Below are positions 51,210 through 59,916 of a stretch of 64,000 nt of DNA, piece by piece. The stretch is taken from contig CAYFXE010000013.1 of NCBI GenBank assembly GCA_964347035.1, positions 4,781-68,780 on the forward strand, written 5' to 3'. The notes below the pieces were generated by a model. It was not told where the DNA came from, made no database searches, and saw nothing but the letters and a program-made list of their open reading frames with translations. Numbering within the stretch: the stretch's first letter is position 1; each line of letters opens with the position of its first letter. The position numbers and the translations under genes are program-made. The DNA comes from CAYFXE01 sp964347035. GTDB taxonomy: Bacteria; Acidobacteriota; Aminicenantia; Aminicenantales; Aminicenantaceae.

Positions 51210-53049
51210 TCAAGCACGACGTACAGATTTTATATAAATGTCCGGATCGACCATGACCTCGACAATAGCAGGGAGGGAAGACTCGAGGGCCTTTTGGAGG
51301 GATTCATCAAGCTTTTCCGCCTCGGAAACTCGGATGCCCAATCCTCCGGCCGAGGTAGCCATATCAGCTAAATTCGGGTTGGGAAAGCTTACTCTGTATT
51401 CCGGATAACCGTAGGCTTCCTGCTCTTTTTTGATGTTCTTGAGTTTGCCATCATTGAAGATGACTGCCGTAATCGGGAGTTTGTTATGGACTGCAGTCGT
51501 AAATTCCATCCCCACCATCCCAAAACCGCCGTCACCCGTGAGGGCAATGACCTGTCTTTTTGGCTCAGCAAATTGACAGGAGATGGCGGCAGGGATTCCG
51601 AATCCCATGCCAGCCATGTTGGCACAGAGGAGCGTTTGCTGCCCGTCACAGACGAATCGTTTGTAGAACCAATAGGTGTGGTCACCTACATCCACACAGA
51701 TAAGGGCATTAGAAGCGACCTGCCTCTTTAGGGCCTGGATGACGGCTCCGGGATGGATTGGCTTCTTTCTGTTCTGAGCGTCCTCCTCAAGCAGGGCTTT
51801 ATACTGAGAATGAACGGACCGAATCGCTTCTTTAAATTCGTGATCAATCTGTTTCGCCGGAGTCGATGCTTTCAACATCTTTATCACCTGGTGGGCATCC
51901 CCGACAATTCCGGCTTTTACAGGGAAAGTCTTTCCCACTCTCGTGGCGTCGATATCCACCTGAATGACGTCAATATCAGGCACGAGGTTTCGCTGTCTGA
52001 ATCCGCTGCCCAAGATAATGATCAGATCTGATTGAGCCACGATCTTAGGAGCGAACCGGTTACCGATCGACCCTAAAACACCCAAGACGANNNNNNNNNN
52101 AAGGATCACACCATTGGCCGTCTCGCTGACTACGCCGGAGACCGTCTTCAAACATATCGAGTTCATCAGACTCAGGAACCATCCCTTTGGCCCTGGATGT
52201 CGTCGCGATCGGAGCGCCCATGTGTCGAGCCAGGTCGAGAAGCTCGGGACCACAATGGCGGGCACCCCATCCAGCAAAAAGAAGAGGTTTTTTACTCTTG
52301 GCGATGATATCCACGGCTTTCTTGACAGACTCCCCGGGAAGGAGGTCTGGCTTGAACAGATGGTTCTCAGGAGGCCAGATGGATTCCTCCAGAGGTTCGG
52401 CCAGCACATCTGTCGGTAGACTCAAAGCTGACGGGCCTGGCGCAGCGTAGGCCTTTTTTATGGCGAGGTTGACCACCTTGAGTGTTTGTCCGGGGTTCCC
52501 GATGAGCTCGGCATAGACACAGAAGGTCTTGAAAATATCTACCTCAGCTATCTCCTGCAGAGATTCGCTACCGAGGAAGATTTCGGGGACCTGTCCCAGT
52601 AAAGCGAGAACAGGCGCCCTGTCGGTCGCAGCATCGACAATACCAGTGATCAGGTTTGTGGCTCCAGGTCCCGCGATGGACATACAGACCCCCAGTTCAT
52701 TCGTCAATTTGGCATGGGCACTAGCCATGAAAGCTGCAGATTCTTCATGACGGGTGAGGATAAGCTCAATATTTGGATTCCCTCGAATAGCTTCTGTCAA
52801 AGGCAGGTTCGAATCTCCTGGGATTCCATAGACTCTCTTGACGCTGTAGGCGACGAGCTGTTCGACGATCTTGTCTGCGACAGCGGTTTTCCCTTTGATG
52901 ATGGTTTCTTCTCCTTCGATGATTCTGAAGGCTGATTTAGGAGCCCCGCATTGGGGGCAGGTCCATTCTTCGGGAAGATCTTCGAAAGGGATTCTTTCTT
53001 TGGCTTCGTCATAAATATAACCACACACTGAACATTTCCATTTTCTCAT
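51210..53049 (-). CDS. Rubredoxin fused to ThDP-dependent acetolactate-synthase-like enzyme, with assembly gap
   Basis: AAGGAGGGC sets ATG 53049. Residues about 1-50 are rubredoxin (KWKCSVCGYIYDEA and WTCPQCGAPKSAF). Then a ThDP enzyme of the acetolactate synthase/pyruvate oxidase class: VYGIPGDSNLPLTEAI, TRHEESAAFMASAHAKLT, AGPGATNLITG and, after the gap, GDGGFGMVGMEFTTAV with NDGKL as the metal-ThDP motif. The ten-N gap (52091-52100) interrupts the central domain; frames on the two sides differ and about 60 bases beside it do not match the expected spacing, suggesting a contig-end error. Rubredoxin could accept electrons from pyruvate or another 2-oxoacid. Confidence 0.82.
52091..52100. other. 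Assembly gap (ten N)
   Basis: A nominal-length scaffold join inside the rubredoxin-ThDP gene. The flanking frames disagree and the adjoining bases at 52101-52160 are suspect. Confidence 0.95.
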
Positions 53050-53060
53050 CAAAGCCCTCC

Positions 53061-53768
53061 TTATTGTCTGATCAAGTTAAGGATTAGGAAAAAGGCAAAA
53101 AACAGCCCCAATCCAAGCAGGAAAAGCAGAGGCTCGCCCTTCTTCTTCTCAGGGATGAATTCTTTGACGAAAATATACAAAAGAATTCCAGCAATCAGAC
53201 TGACCATGATGTTGTCCACGGTAGCAGGGATGGAAATAAGCATGGCGAAAATCACGCCCAGGAGCGTTGGGAAAGAAAGGGCGATTTTTGCCCCCAGTTT
53301 TTCTCGAATATCTCCGTGAATCTGAGCCAACGAGGCTGTGCTCAAGGCTGCGTGGAGACCTATGGGGATCATGAAGAGCGCTCCCTCTAGAATGCTATCT
53401 TGGATTTTCTCCTTTATAACAATGCCGACAACGAAATAGTATAAAAAGAATCCCACAGAATGAACCACATGTAGCTCCTGCGAAATCTTGTCCTGCTCGG
53501 CATGCTGGTAGATATATTTTTCGCTGAGGTGATGGATAGAAAAGCCCAACAGAAGGAAAACAAAAACCCAATTTTTTAGGGAGGCAGCAGCTTCATAAGT
53601 ATGGGGAAGAAGGTCGAGAAAAAGATAGGAAATCGAGATTCCGGCGGCAAAAGAGAAGATTTTGTAGTATCTTGGGCCCTCTTTCGGTTTGATTTTCACA
53701 CTGAGGAGATGAAGGGCACCAACACCCATTCCTAAACCTAGAGCGATAATCTCTGCCGTGTCTATCAT
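53061..53768 (-). CDS. ZIP-like metal transporter / polytopic membrane protein
   Basis: The 235-residue protein has about eight hydrophobic helices with features near ZIP transporters: GMGVGALHLLSV, FAAGISISYLFLDLLPHTYE, IPIGLHAALSTASLAQIHGD and LIAGILLYIFVKEFIPEKK. Several His/Glu residues lie within helices, as needed for Zn or Fe passage, but the fully conserved ZIP HxxxG-type motifs are not clear, so this stays tentative. It lies between the ThDP gene (twelve bases downstream) and guaB. Confidence 0.6.
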   Translation of the reverse strand: MIDTAEIIALGLGMGVGALHLLSVKIKPKEGPRYYKIFSFAAGISISYLFLDLLPHTYEAAASLKNWVFVFLLLGFSIHHLSEKYIYQHAEQDKISQELHVVHSVGFFLYYFVVGIVIKEKIQDSILEGALFMIPIGLHAALSTASLAQIHGDIREKLGAKIALSFPTLLGVIFAMLISIPATVDNIMVSLIAGILLYIFVKEFIPEKKKGEPLLFLLGLGLFFAFFLILNLIRQ

Positions 53769-53871
53769 ATTAGGCTAAATTCTCCATTTCAGATAAACAA
53801 GATTTGTTTGATCCAAGAAAAAAGCAAAAAAAGTTGCTGTAGATGTTCCAGGATTACCAGGATGATTTATG

Positions 53872-55335
53872 TTAATCCAAACGGTAGTTGGGGGCCTCCT
53901 TGGTGATGATCACATCATGGACGTGGCTCTCCCTGATTCCAGAAGCTGTAACTTTAATAAATTTCCCTTTTTTCTGAAGCTCCCCGATGGTTCGGCAGCC
54001 TGCGTATCCCATCCCGGCTTTTAATCCGCCGACCAACATCTCGATAATATGGGCCGTGCTTCCTTTGTACGGAACTCGGCCTTCAATGCCTTCCGGGACG
54101 AGCTTTCTTTCATCGGTGTAGAAGTCCTGGGCATACCTATCTCGACTTCCTTCTCTCATCACCTCCAACGAACCCATGCCTCGATAGGTTTTATACGAAC
54201 GCCCTTGATAGATGACCACTTCCCCAGGTGATTCATCCGTACCTGCCAGAACATTCCCGAGCATAACAGAACTTGCTCCAGCAACGATAGCCTTGGATAT
54301 GTCTCCAGAGTATTTGACGCCGCCGTCAGCGATAAGAGGGATGTCATTGTCCCTAGTGATTTTAAAAACATCCGCGATAGCCGTTATTTGAGGAATTCCA
54401 GCCCCGGTCACCACCCGAGTTGTGCAGATCGATCCCGGCCCTACACCCACCTTAACAGCATCCACTCCAAATCCTATGAGGTCCTTGGCGGCTTCGGAGG
54501 TGGCGATATTTCCGGCAATAAGCTCTTGTTCAGGAAATTCTTTTTTGAGCGACTTGACTGTATCCATGACTCGTTGCGAATGGCCGTGAGCTGTATCCAC
54601 GACCAGAACATCCACCTTGGCTTTGATTAATGCTTGGGCTCTCTCTAGAGTTTCGTCACCGACTCCCACGGCTGCACCCACGCGGAGGCGTCCGAAGCTA
54701 TCTTTGGATGAATTGGGATACTGAATTCTTTTAAGGATGTCCTTGTACGTGATCAGTCCTTTGAGGTGGAAATTCTCATCCACCATCATAATTTTTTCGA
54801 TTTTATGTTTGTGGAAGAGCTTTTCGGCCTCTTCCAAGGATGTTCCGACAGGAACCGTGATCAAATCCTTAGTCATGACCTTGTCGATGGTGAGGTTGAG
54901 GCGGGTTTCGAAACGGATGTCTCGGCTGGTCAGGATCCCGAGCAGTTTGTTATTCTCGTCTGTTATCGGAAGTCCTGAGATCCTGTACTTTCTCATGACC
55001 TCCTTGACCTCGAAAATCTTGTTATGCGGCCTCATCGTTATCGGGTCGACAATCATTCCGCTCTCATGCCGTTTGACTTTATCCACTTCCTCTGCCTGCT
55101 CTTGGATTGACATGTTGCGATGGATAATCCCGATTCCACCTTGCTGGGCGATGGCGATTCCCATCTTTGATGTGGTCACGGTGTCCATGGCAGAGCTTAC
55201 GATGGGAATCTTGAGGCTTATGTTCCGGCTGAATCTCGTGGAGACATCGGCTTGAGCAGGAATCACATCAGTTTTAGCCGGGAGGATAAGGACGTCATCA
55301 AACGTGAGTCCTTCTTTTATCTTTTGATCCAACAT
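53872..55335 (-). CDS. guaB: Inosine-5'-monophosphate dehydrogenase
   Basis: The 487-residue enzyme converts IMP to XMP with NAD, the committed GTP step. Motifs: GLTFDDVLILPAKTDVIP, two CBS domains (about residues 90-205), VKVGVGPGSICTTRVVTG with the catalytic Cys, and GSLEVMREGSRDRYAQ. The adjacent secA gene ends ten bases before its start, so the pair is probably one transcript; GAGGTGGAGCC is the ribosome site. Confidence 0.97.
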   Translation of the reverse strand: MLDQKIKEGLTFDDVLILPAKTDVIPAQADVSTRFSRNISLKIPIVSSAMDTVTTSKMGIAIAQQGGIGIIHRNMSIQEQAEEVDKVKRHESGMIVDPITMRPHNKIFEVKEVMRKYRISGLPITDENNKLLGILTSRDIRFETRLNLTIDKVMTKDLITVPVGTSLEEAEKLFHKHKIEKIMMVDENFHLKGLITYKDILKRIQYPNSSKDSFGRLRVGAAVGVGDETLERAQALIKAKVDVLVVDTAHGHSQRVMDTVKSLKKEFPEQELIAGNIATSEAAKDLIGFGVDAVKVGVGPGSICTTRVVTGAGIPQITAIADVFKITRDNDIPLIADGGVKYSGDISKAIVAGASSVMLGNVLAGTDESPGEVVIYQGRSYKTYRGMGSLEVMREGSRDRYAQDFYTDERKLVPEGIEGRVPYKGSTAHIIEMLVGGLKAGMGYAGCRTIGELQKKGKFIKVTASGIRESHVHDVIITKEAPNYRLD

Positions 55336-55344
55336 GGCTCCACC

Positions 55345-57951
55345 TCATCTTCTCTTTTTTTTCTTTTTTCTTTTTTTAGGGATCACAGATCTGGCCTTCT
55401 GTACTCTCATAGCTGGCGCATTTTGAGGATGCTGGTAATATAGAGGCTGTTCTTTTCTTTCTGGGAGTTCTTCTTCGATGACGGGCTGGAGGAGGTAGAG
55501 ATAACGGATAGTTTCTTCTTCTATTCTGTCCATCATGGCCTGAAACATATCATAACTTTCCTTCTTGTATTCAACCAGAGGATCTCTCTGACCGTAGCCT
55601 CTCAGCCCTATCCCTTCTTTCAGATAGTCCATAGCCAAGAGATGGTCTTTCCATTGTGAATCTATGACTTGGAGCATGATCAGTCGCTCGAACTCTCTCA
55701 TCTGAGGAGATCCGATGATTTTTTCCTTTTCTTCGAAGAGTTCATTCAGTCTACTCAGGACTGTTTCCTTGAGTTCGTCGAAGTTGATCGTGTCCCAGTC
55801 TATCCTCAGCTCATCGATGTCTATCCCAAACTGGGAGATGATATTTTTCTTGAAACTCTCGATGTCCCATTCCTCCGGTGGTTTTTCCTCGGGGACATGG
55901 TTTTCCATGATCCAGTCGACAAGAGTGACAATCAGCTCCTGGACGTCCTTCTGCATGTCTTTTCCTTGAAGGATTGCCCATCTCTGTTTGTAGATACTCT
56001 CTCGCTGTTTGTTCATCACGTCGTCGTATTCGAGGAGGTGTTTGCGGATAGAAAAATTTTGTGATTCCACCTGTTTCTGAGCTCTTTCTATGGCCCTAGT
56101 GACCATTTTGTGTTCTATCGGGATATCTTCTTCCATTCCGATCCTGGCCATCAACCCGGAAATCCGATCACTGCCGAAAATCCGCATCAGATCATCCTGG
56201 AGGGATAGATAGAAACGAGAGGAGCCTGGGTCCCCCTGTCTTCCGGCTCGACCCCTTAACTGGTTGTCGATTCTTCGTGCCTCGTGGCGTTCGGTACCGA
56301 TGATATGCAGGCCGTTGAGATCGACCACTTTATTATGCTCGAGATCAGTGATGTTATTTATCTCGGCGAGGGCTTTTTCCCAGTCTTCCTGAGAAGCGTC
56401 TTTAGGATCTATGCCTATCTTCTTGAGCTGCTCGGTGGCCAGGAATTCAGGATTCCCACCGAGAAGGATGTCGACTCCTCTCCCGGCCATGTTAGTGGCG
56501 ATGGTCACTGCGCCTATCCTTCCTGCTTGAGCAATAATCTTGGCTTCCATCTCATGGTATTTTGCGTTCAGGACTACGTGTTTTATTCCTTTTCTCCTTA
56601 GGATCGAGCTGAGATGCTCGGAGTTTTCAATCGAGATCGTCCCGACAAGGACAGGGCGTCCTTCTTCGTTGTTCTGCATGATTTCTTCCACAACCGAGTT
56701 CCATTTTTCCTTCTCTGTTCGATACACAACATCGGGATACTCATACCTGATGAGAGGTTTGTTGGTAGGGATCACAACCACATCCAACTTGTAAATAGAG
56801 TGGAATTCTGTCGCCTCTGTCTCGGCTGTGCCGGTCATCCCGGCCAGTTTTTTGTACATCCGGAAAAAATTCTGAAACGTGATAGAGGCTAGAGTCTGGT
56901 ATTCTTGTTCTATCCTCACCTTCTCCTTCGCCTCCAAAGCTTGATGGAGGCCGTCGCTGTACCGACGACCAGGCATCAAGCGGCCTGTGAATTCATCGAC
57001 GATGATGACCTTGCCATCTTTGACCATGTAATCAACGTCTTTCTTGAACAGATGATGAGCTTTGAGGGATTGGTTGATGTGATGGACCAAATCCATATGG
57101 GCGAGGTCATAAAGGTTAGACACTTTGAGAAAATTCTCTGCGTTAGAGACGCCGTCTTCTATGAGAGCTACGGTTCTTGTTTTTTCATCTACCTGAAAAT
57201 GTTTATTCTTGCTAAGACGGCGAACCAGGTTATCAATGCGATAATAGAGATTTGTGGATTCTTCGGTCGGCCCGGAAATAATGAGGGGAGTTCTGGCCTC
57301 GTCGATCAGAATACTGTCCACTTCGTCGAGAATCGCATAGTTGTGCTGCTTTTGGACGATGTCTGAAAATCGGAATTTCATGTTGTCCCTGAGATAGTCG
57401 AACCCAAACTCGTTGTTTGTACCGTAGGTGATGTCACTCTCGTAGGCTTTTCTTCTTTCGAAGTCAGGCATTTCGTGCTGGATGGTTCCCACTGTTAGAC
57501 CAAGGAGGCTATAGATGGGGCCCATCCATTCGGTATCCCGTTTGGCCAGGTAGTCATTGACGGTGACGATGTGGACGCCCTGACCTTCTAAAGCATTAAG
57601 GTAAGCCGAAAGCGTAGCCACGAGTGTTTTTCCCTCTCCTGTTTTCATCTCGGCGATTTTGCCTTGATGGAGGACAACTCCTCCGATCAGTTGGACGTCG
57701 AAATGGCGCATGTTCAGGGTGCGCTTGCCGACCTCTCTGACGACGGCAAAGGCCTCGATTAAGAGGTCGTCCGGGGATGCGCCTTGGCTTAATTTTTCTT
57801 TGAATTCCGCGGTTTTTTGGCGAAGCTGGTCGTTGCTGAGCTTTTGGACTTGGGGCTCGAGCTCGCAAATGGCTGAGACATAAGGCTGGAGACGTCTCAA
57901 GTCTCGCTCGTTTTTAGTGCCGAAAATTTTTTGAATCAGCCATTTATACAT
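55345..57951 (-). CDS. secA: Protein translocase subunit SecA
   Basis: The 868-residue ATPase drives Sec export. Motifs: MRHFDVQLIGGVVLHQGKIA, Walker A EMKTGEGKTLVATL, Walker B LDEVDSILIDEARTPLIISG, TIATNMAGRGVDILLGG and ERHEARRIDNQLRGRAGRQG. The C-terminus is a basic stretch (PKKRKKKKKRR) and lacks the zinc-binding CxCxSGx8C motif found in E. coli, so SecB docking by that element is not expected. It is the upstream gene of a secA-guaB pair. Confidence 0.98.
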   Translation of the reverse strand: MYKWLIQKIFGTKNERDLRRLQPYVSAICELEPQVQKLSNDQLRQKTAEFKEKLSQGASPDDLLIEAFAVVREVGKRTLNMRHFDVQLIGGVVLHQGKIAEMKTGEGKTLVATLSAYLNALEGQGVHIVTVNDYLAKRDTEWMGPIYSLLGLTVGTIQHEMPDFERRKAYESDITYGTNNEFGFDYLRDNMKFRFSDIVQKQHNYAILDEVDSILIDEARTPLIISGPTEESTNLYYRIDNLVRRLSKNKHFQVDEKTRTVALIEDGVSNAENFLKVSNLYDLAHMDLVHHINQSLKAHHLFKKDVDYMVKDGKVIIVDEFTGRLMPGRRYSDGLHQALEAKEKVRIEQEYQTLASITFQNFFRMYKKLAGMTGTAETEATEFHSIYKLDVVVIPTNKPLIRYEYPDVVYRTEKEKWNSVVEEIMQNNEEGRPVLVGTISIENSEHLSSILRRKGIKHVVLNAKYHEMEAKIIAQAGRIGAVTIATNMAGRGVDILLGGNPEFLATEQLKKIGIDPKDASQEDWEKALAEINNITDLEHNKVVDLNGLHIIGTERHEARRIDNQLRGRAGRQGDPGSSRFYLSLQDDLMRIFGSDRISGLMARIGMEEDIPIEHKMVTRAIERAQKQVESQNFSIRKHLLEYDDVMNKQRESIYKQRWAILQGKDMQKDVQELIVTLVDWIMENHVPEEKPPEEWDIESFKKNIISQFGIDIDELRIDWDTINFDELKETVLSRLNELFEEKEKIIGSPQMREFERLIMLQVIDSQWKDHLLAMDYLKEGIGLRGYGQRDPLVEYKKESYDMFQAMMDRIEEETIRYLYLLQPVIEEELPERKEQPLYYQHPQNAPAMRVQKARSVIPKKRKKKKKRR

Positions 57952-58009
57952 TTGACTATTTTGTAACAGAAAGGGTATTCCTTGTCAATCTGAAGGCCCT
58001 TTGGAATCC

Positions 58010-58180
58010 AGTAACTCAGTAACACAGTTGCTCAGGAAGAGATAAGAAGATATCTCAGTCTTACTGAGTCACTGAGTCAAGGAGTCGCTGCGTCACCGAA
58101 TTTTCCTATCTTGCTGGGTTACGAAGTCACGGAGTCACAGTATCACTGAATATTCTTATCTTGCTGAGTCAATGAAACGT
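58010..58180. repeat. GAGTCAC-rich dispersed repeat, copy 1
   Basis: In the 303-base gap before the GT87 gene, most of the DNA consists of imperfect GAGTCACT/G-type units. A 42-base core at 58031-58072 matches 62319-62360 in reverse complement at 37 of 42 bases. A second direct repeat of the TCTTGCTGRGT segment lies at about 58098-58120 and 58148-58170. No gene or CRISPR-like regular spacing is present. Confidence 0.75.
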
Positions 58181-58254
58181 GAGTTCCATAAGTTTTCGAA
58201 AAAAGATAGAATAGGTCCTCTGATTCCAGAAAAAATTCTATGAAGACCTGACCC

Positions 58255-59415
58255 ATGTCCAATAAGATAAGAAATATTATTATTCTTTTCCTGTGTATTT
58301 TTTTTCTCGCCGTCTATATTTTTTGGATAAGGAAGGATATGTCCGATTTTAGCGTCTGTTACCAGGGGGGGAAGAGAATAGTGGACGGGGAGACTCTGTA
58401 TCGGACCTCTGATGGCCACCTGCAGTATAAATACAATCCAACCTCGGCCATCGTCTTTTCTTTGTTTGCTCTCGTTCCTCAGGAGGTAGCCAAATTCATC
58501 TGGTATGTGTTAGAGCTCTTTTTTCTGTATGCTATCTTTGTCTTCTCGTACGATGTTCTTCCCCTAAAACTCAAGAAAAAGGGTGTGGTCCTTATCCTTT
58601 CTTTCTTGGTCCTTCTGAAATTCACGGCTAGAGAGATAGAGTTGGGGCAGGTCAATATCCTGATTCTTTTTCTCCTGCTCATGGTCCTGTCATTTCTTCT
58701 TAAGAGGAAAGATGTGGGAGCAGGAGTCCTTTGGGGAATCTCCCTGCTTTTTAAGCCCTATGCTTTAATTTTTTTACCCTACTTTCTCCTGAAGAAAAGA
58801 ATCAAATTGCTCTTGACTGGGACGCTTTTTGTCCTCGTAGGACTCGTCTTGCCCTCAATTTTTTACGGATTAAAAGGGAATGTTACTGTTTTTAAAGAAT
58901 GGCAGCAGTCTCTTTCTGTGTCTACGACTCATCTCCTCGATGCTTATGACAACGCTTCTCTTCATGCCTTTTTTTTGAAAATCTTTCCCTCGGAAAACAG
59001 AGATCTGGCCTGGATTTTCATTCTGGCCTCTGTATCCCTTATCTCAGCTGCGTTTTTATGGATGATGTGGAAAGGGAAGACAGAGAGCCTGGAAAAACCA
59101 GAAGTTTTAGAATTTTCCTTCTTGTGCTGTCTAATTCCTCTCTTTTCGCCACTGGGATGGAACTATAATTACCTCTATTCTCTACTGGCCGTCGTTTTTC
59201 TTCTGAATTTTATCGGAGCTTTTCCATCTGGATTGAAATATATCTTGATCATTAACTTTGTCGTGATCGGTGCCTCGTTGATGGAAATCCTAGGCGAAAA
59301 GACTTTTCGATTTTATACGGGATATTCCTTGGTCGTTATAAATTACCTGATCGTCCTTTTCTTTTTATTTTACGTAAGACTAAGGGAAAAATGGGCTCAG
59401 ACTTTGAAAACTTGA
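58255..59415 (+). CDS. GT87-type polytopic glycosyltransferase
   Basis: The 386-residue protein has about nine to ten transmembrane helices and the GT87 (DUF2029) N-terminal loop FSVCYQGGKRIVDGETLYR with the acidic residues after the first helix, and KYNPTSAIVFSLFALVP. GT87 enzymes are polyprenyl-phosphate mannosyltransferases or related. The last codons (KWAQTLKT) and stop are encoded by the left arm of an inverted repeat. No ribosome site is obvious and the gene stands alone between repeat blocks. Confidence 0.8.
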   Translation: MSNKIRNIIILFLCIFFLAVYIFWIRKDMSDFSVCYQGGKRIVDGETLYRTSDGHLQYKYNPTSAIVFSLFALVPQEVAKFIWYVLELFFLYAIFVFSYDVLPLKLKKKGVVLILSFLVLLKFTAREIELGQVNILILFLLLMVLSFLLKRKDVGAGVLWGISLLFKPYALIFLPYFLLKKRIKLLLTGTLFVLVGLVLPSIFYGLKGNVTVFKEWQQSLSVSTTHLLDAYDNASLHAFFLKIFPSENRDLAWIFILASVSLISAAFLWMMWKGKTESLEKPEVLEFSFLCCLIPLFSPLGWNYNYLYSLLAVVFLLNFIGAFPSGLKYILIINFVVIGASLMEILGEKTFRFYTGYSLVVINYLIVLFFLFYVRLREKWAQTLKT

Positions 59416-59550
59416 GTTATTATAAAATCCCACAACAAGGTCAGGGCTCATCATGTCAAGATTTTCGCAACTAAAGTGAGTGAAGTGTTTCTTCATAATG
59501 ATAATGCTTGGATCATTGCTTAATAACTCAAGTTTTCAAAGTCTGACCCC
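59393..59550. repeat. 158-bp inverted-repeat element
   Basis: Arms of 30 bases (59393-59422 and 59521-59550) match at 29 of 30 when reversed; the outer ends read GGGCTCAGAC and GTCTGACCCC. The 98-base centre has no gene. The left arm overlaps the last eight codons and stop of the GT87 gene. The size and structure resemble a MITE or REP pair; no flanking direct repeat was established. Confidence 0.85.
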
Positions 59551-59670
59551 ACCGTACACGCATTCTGACAATATTGCCAGAAATATTGATTTTTTTCTCT
59601 GTATTCTTTATTATCAACTGTTATTTTTCTGTTTTCTTTTTTAGACAAAAAGGATTGGTTCACATACAGA

Positions 59671-59916
59671 ATGATCAGCTTAGTCAATGCCCCTGCAGAT
59701 AAACCCCTCAGGATTGTGGGATTTCACGGTGGACATGGGATGCGCCGCCGGCTTCTTGCCTTGGGTTTTCATAAGAATGATATCATCGAGGTGGATTCTC
59801 GTAGTATCTTACGCGGCCCTGTTCTTGTCCGAGATCTGACCTCAGATACATCGGTTGCCCTGGGACGGGGCATTGCTCAGAAGATCATGGTAGAAATCAT
59901 TGACCAAAGAAAATAA
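59671..59916 (+). CDS. feoA: Ferrous iron transport protein FeoA
   Basis: The 81-residue SH3-like protein reads LRIVGFHGGHGMRRRLLALG and ends with ALGRGIAQKIMVEI, the FeoA core that regulates FeoB. Its stop lies inside feoB (17 bases overlap). The region upstream is AT-rich; no metal-box was identified with confidence. Confidence 0.9.
   Translation: MISLVNAPADKPLRIVGFHGGHGMRRRLLALGFHKNDIIEVDSRSILRGPVLVRDLTSDTSVALGRGIAQKIMVEIIDQRK

Noticed and set aside
58010..58180. Possible CRISPR array
   Set aside because: The GAGTCAC units are short, imperfect and irregularly spaced, with no unique spacers of constant length and no cas genes nearby.
58156..58419. 87-residue minus-strand frame before the GT87 gene
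   Set aside because: It overlaps the repeat block and the first codons of the GT87 gene and has no recognisable content.
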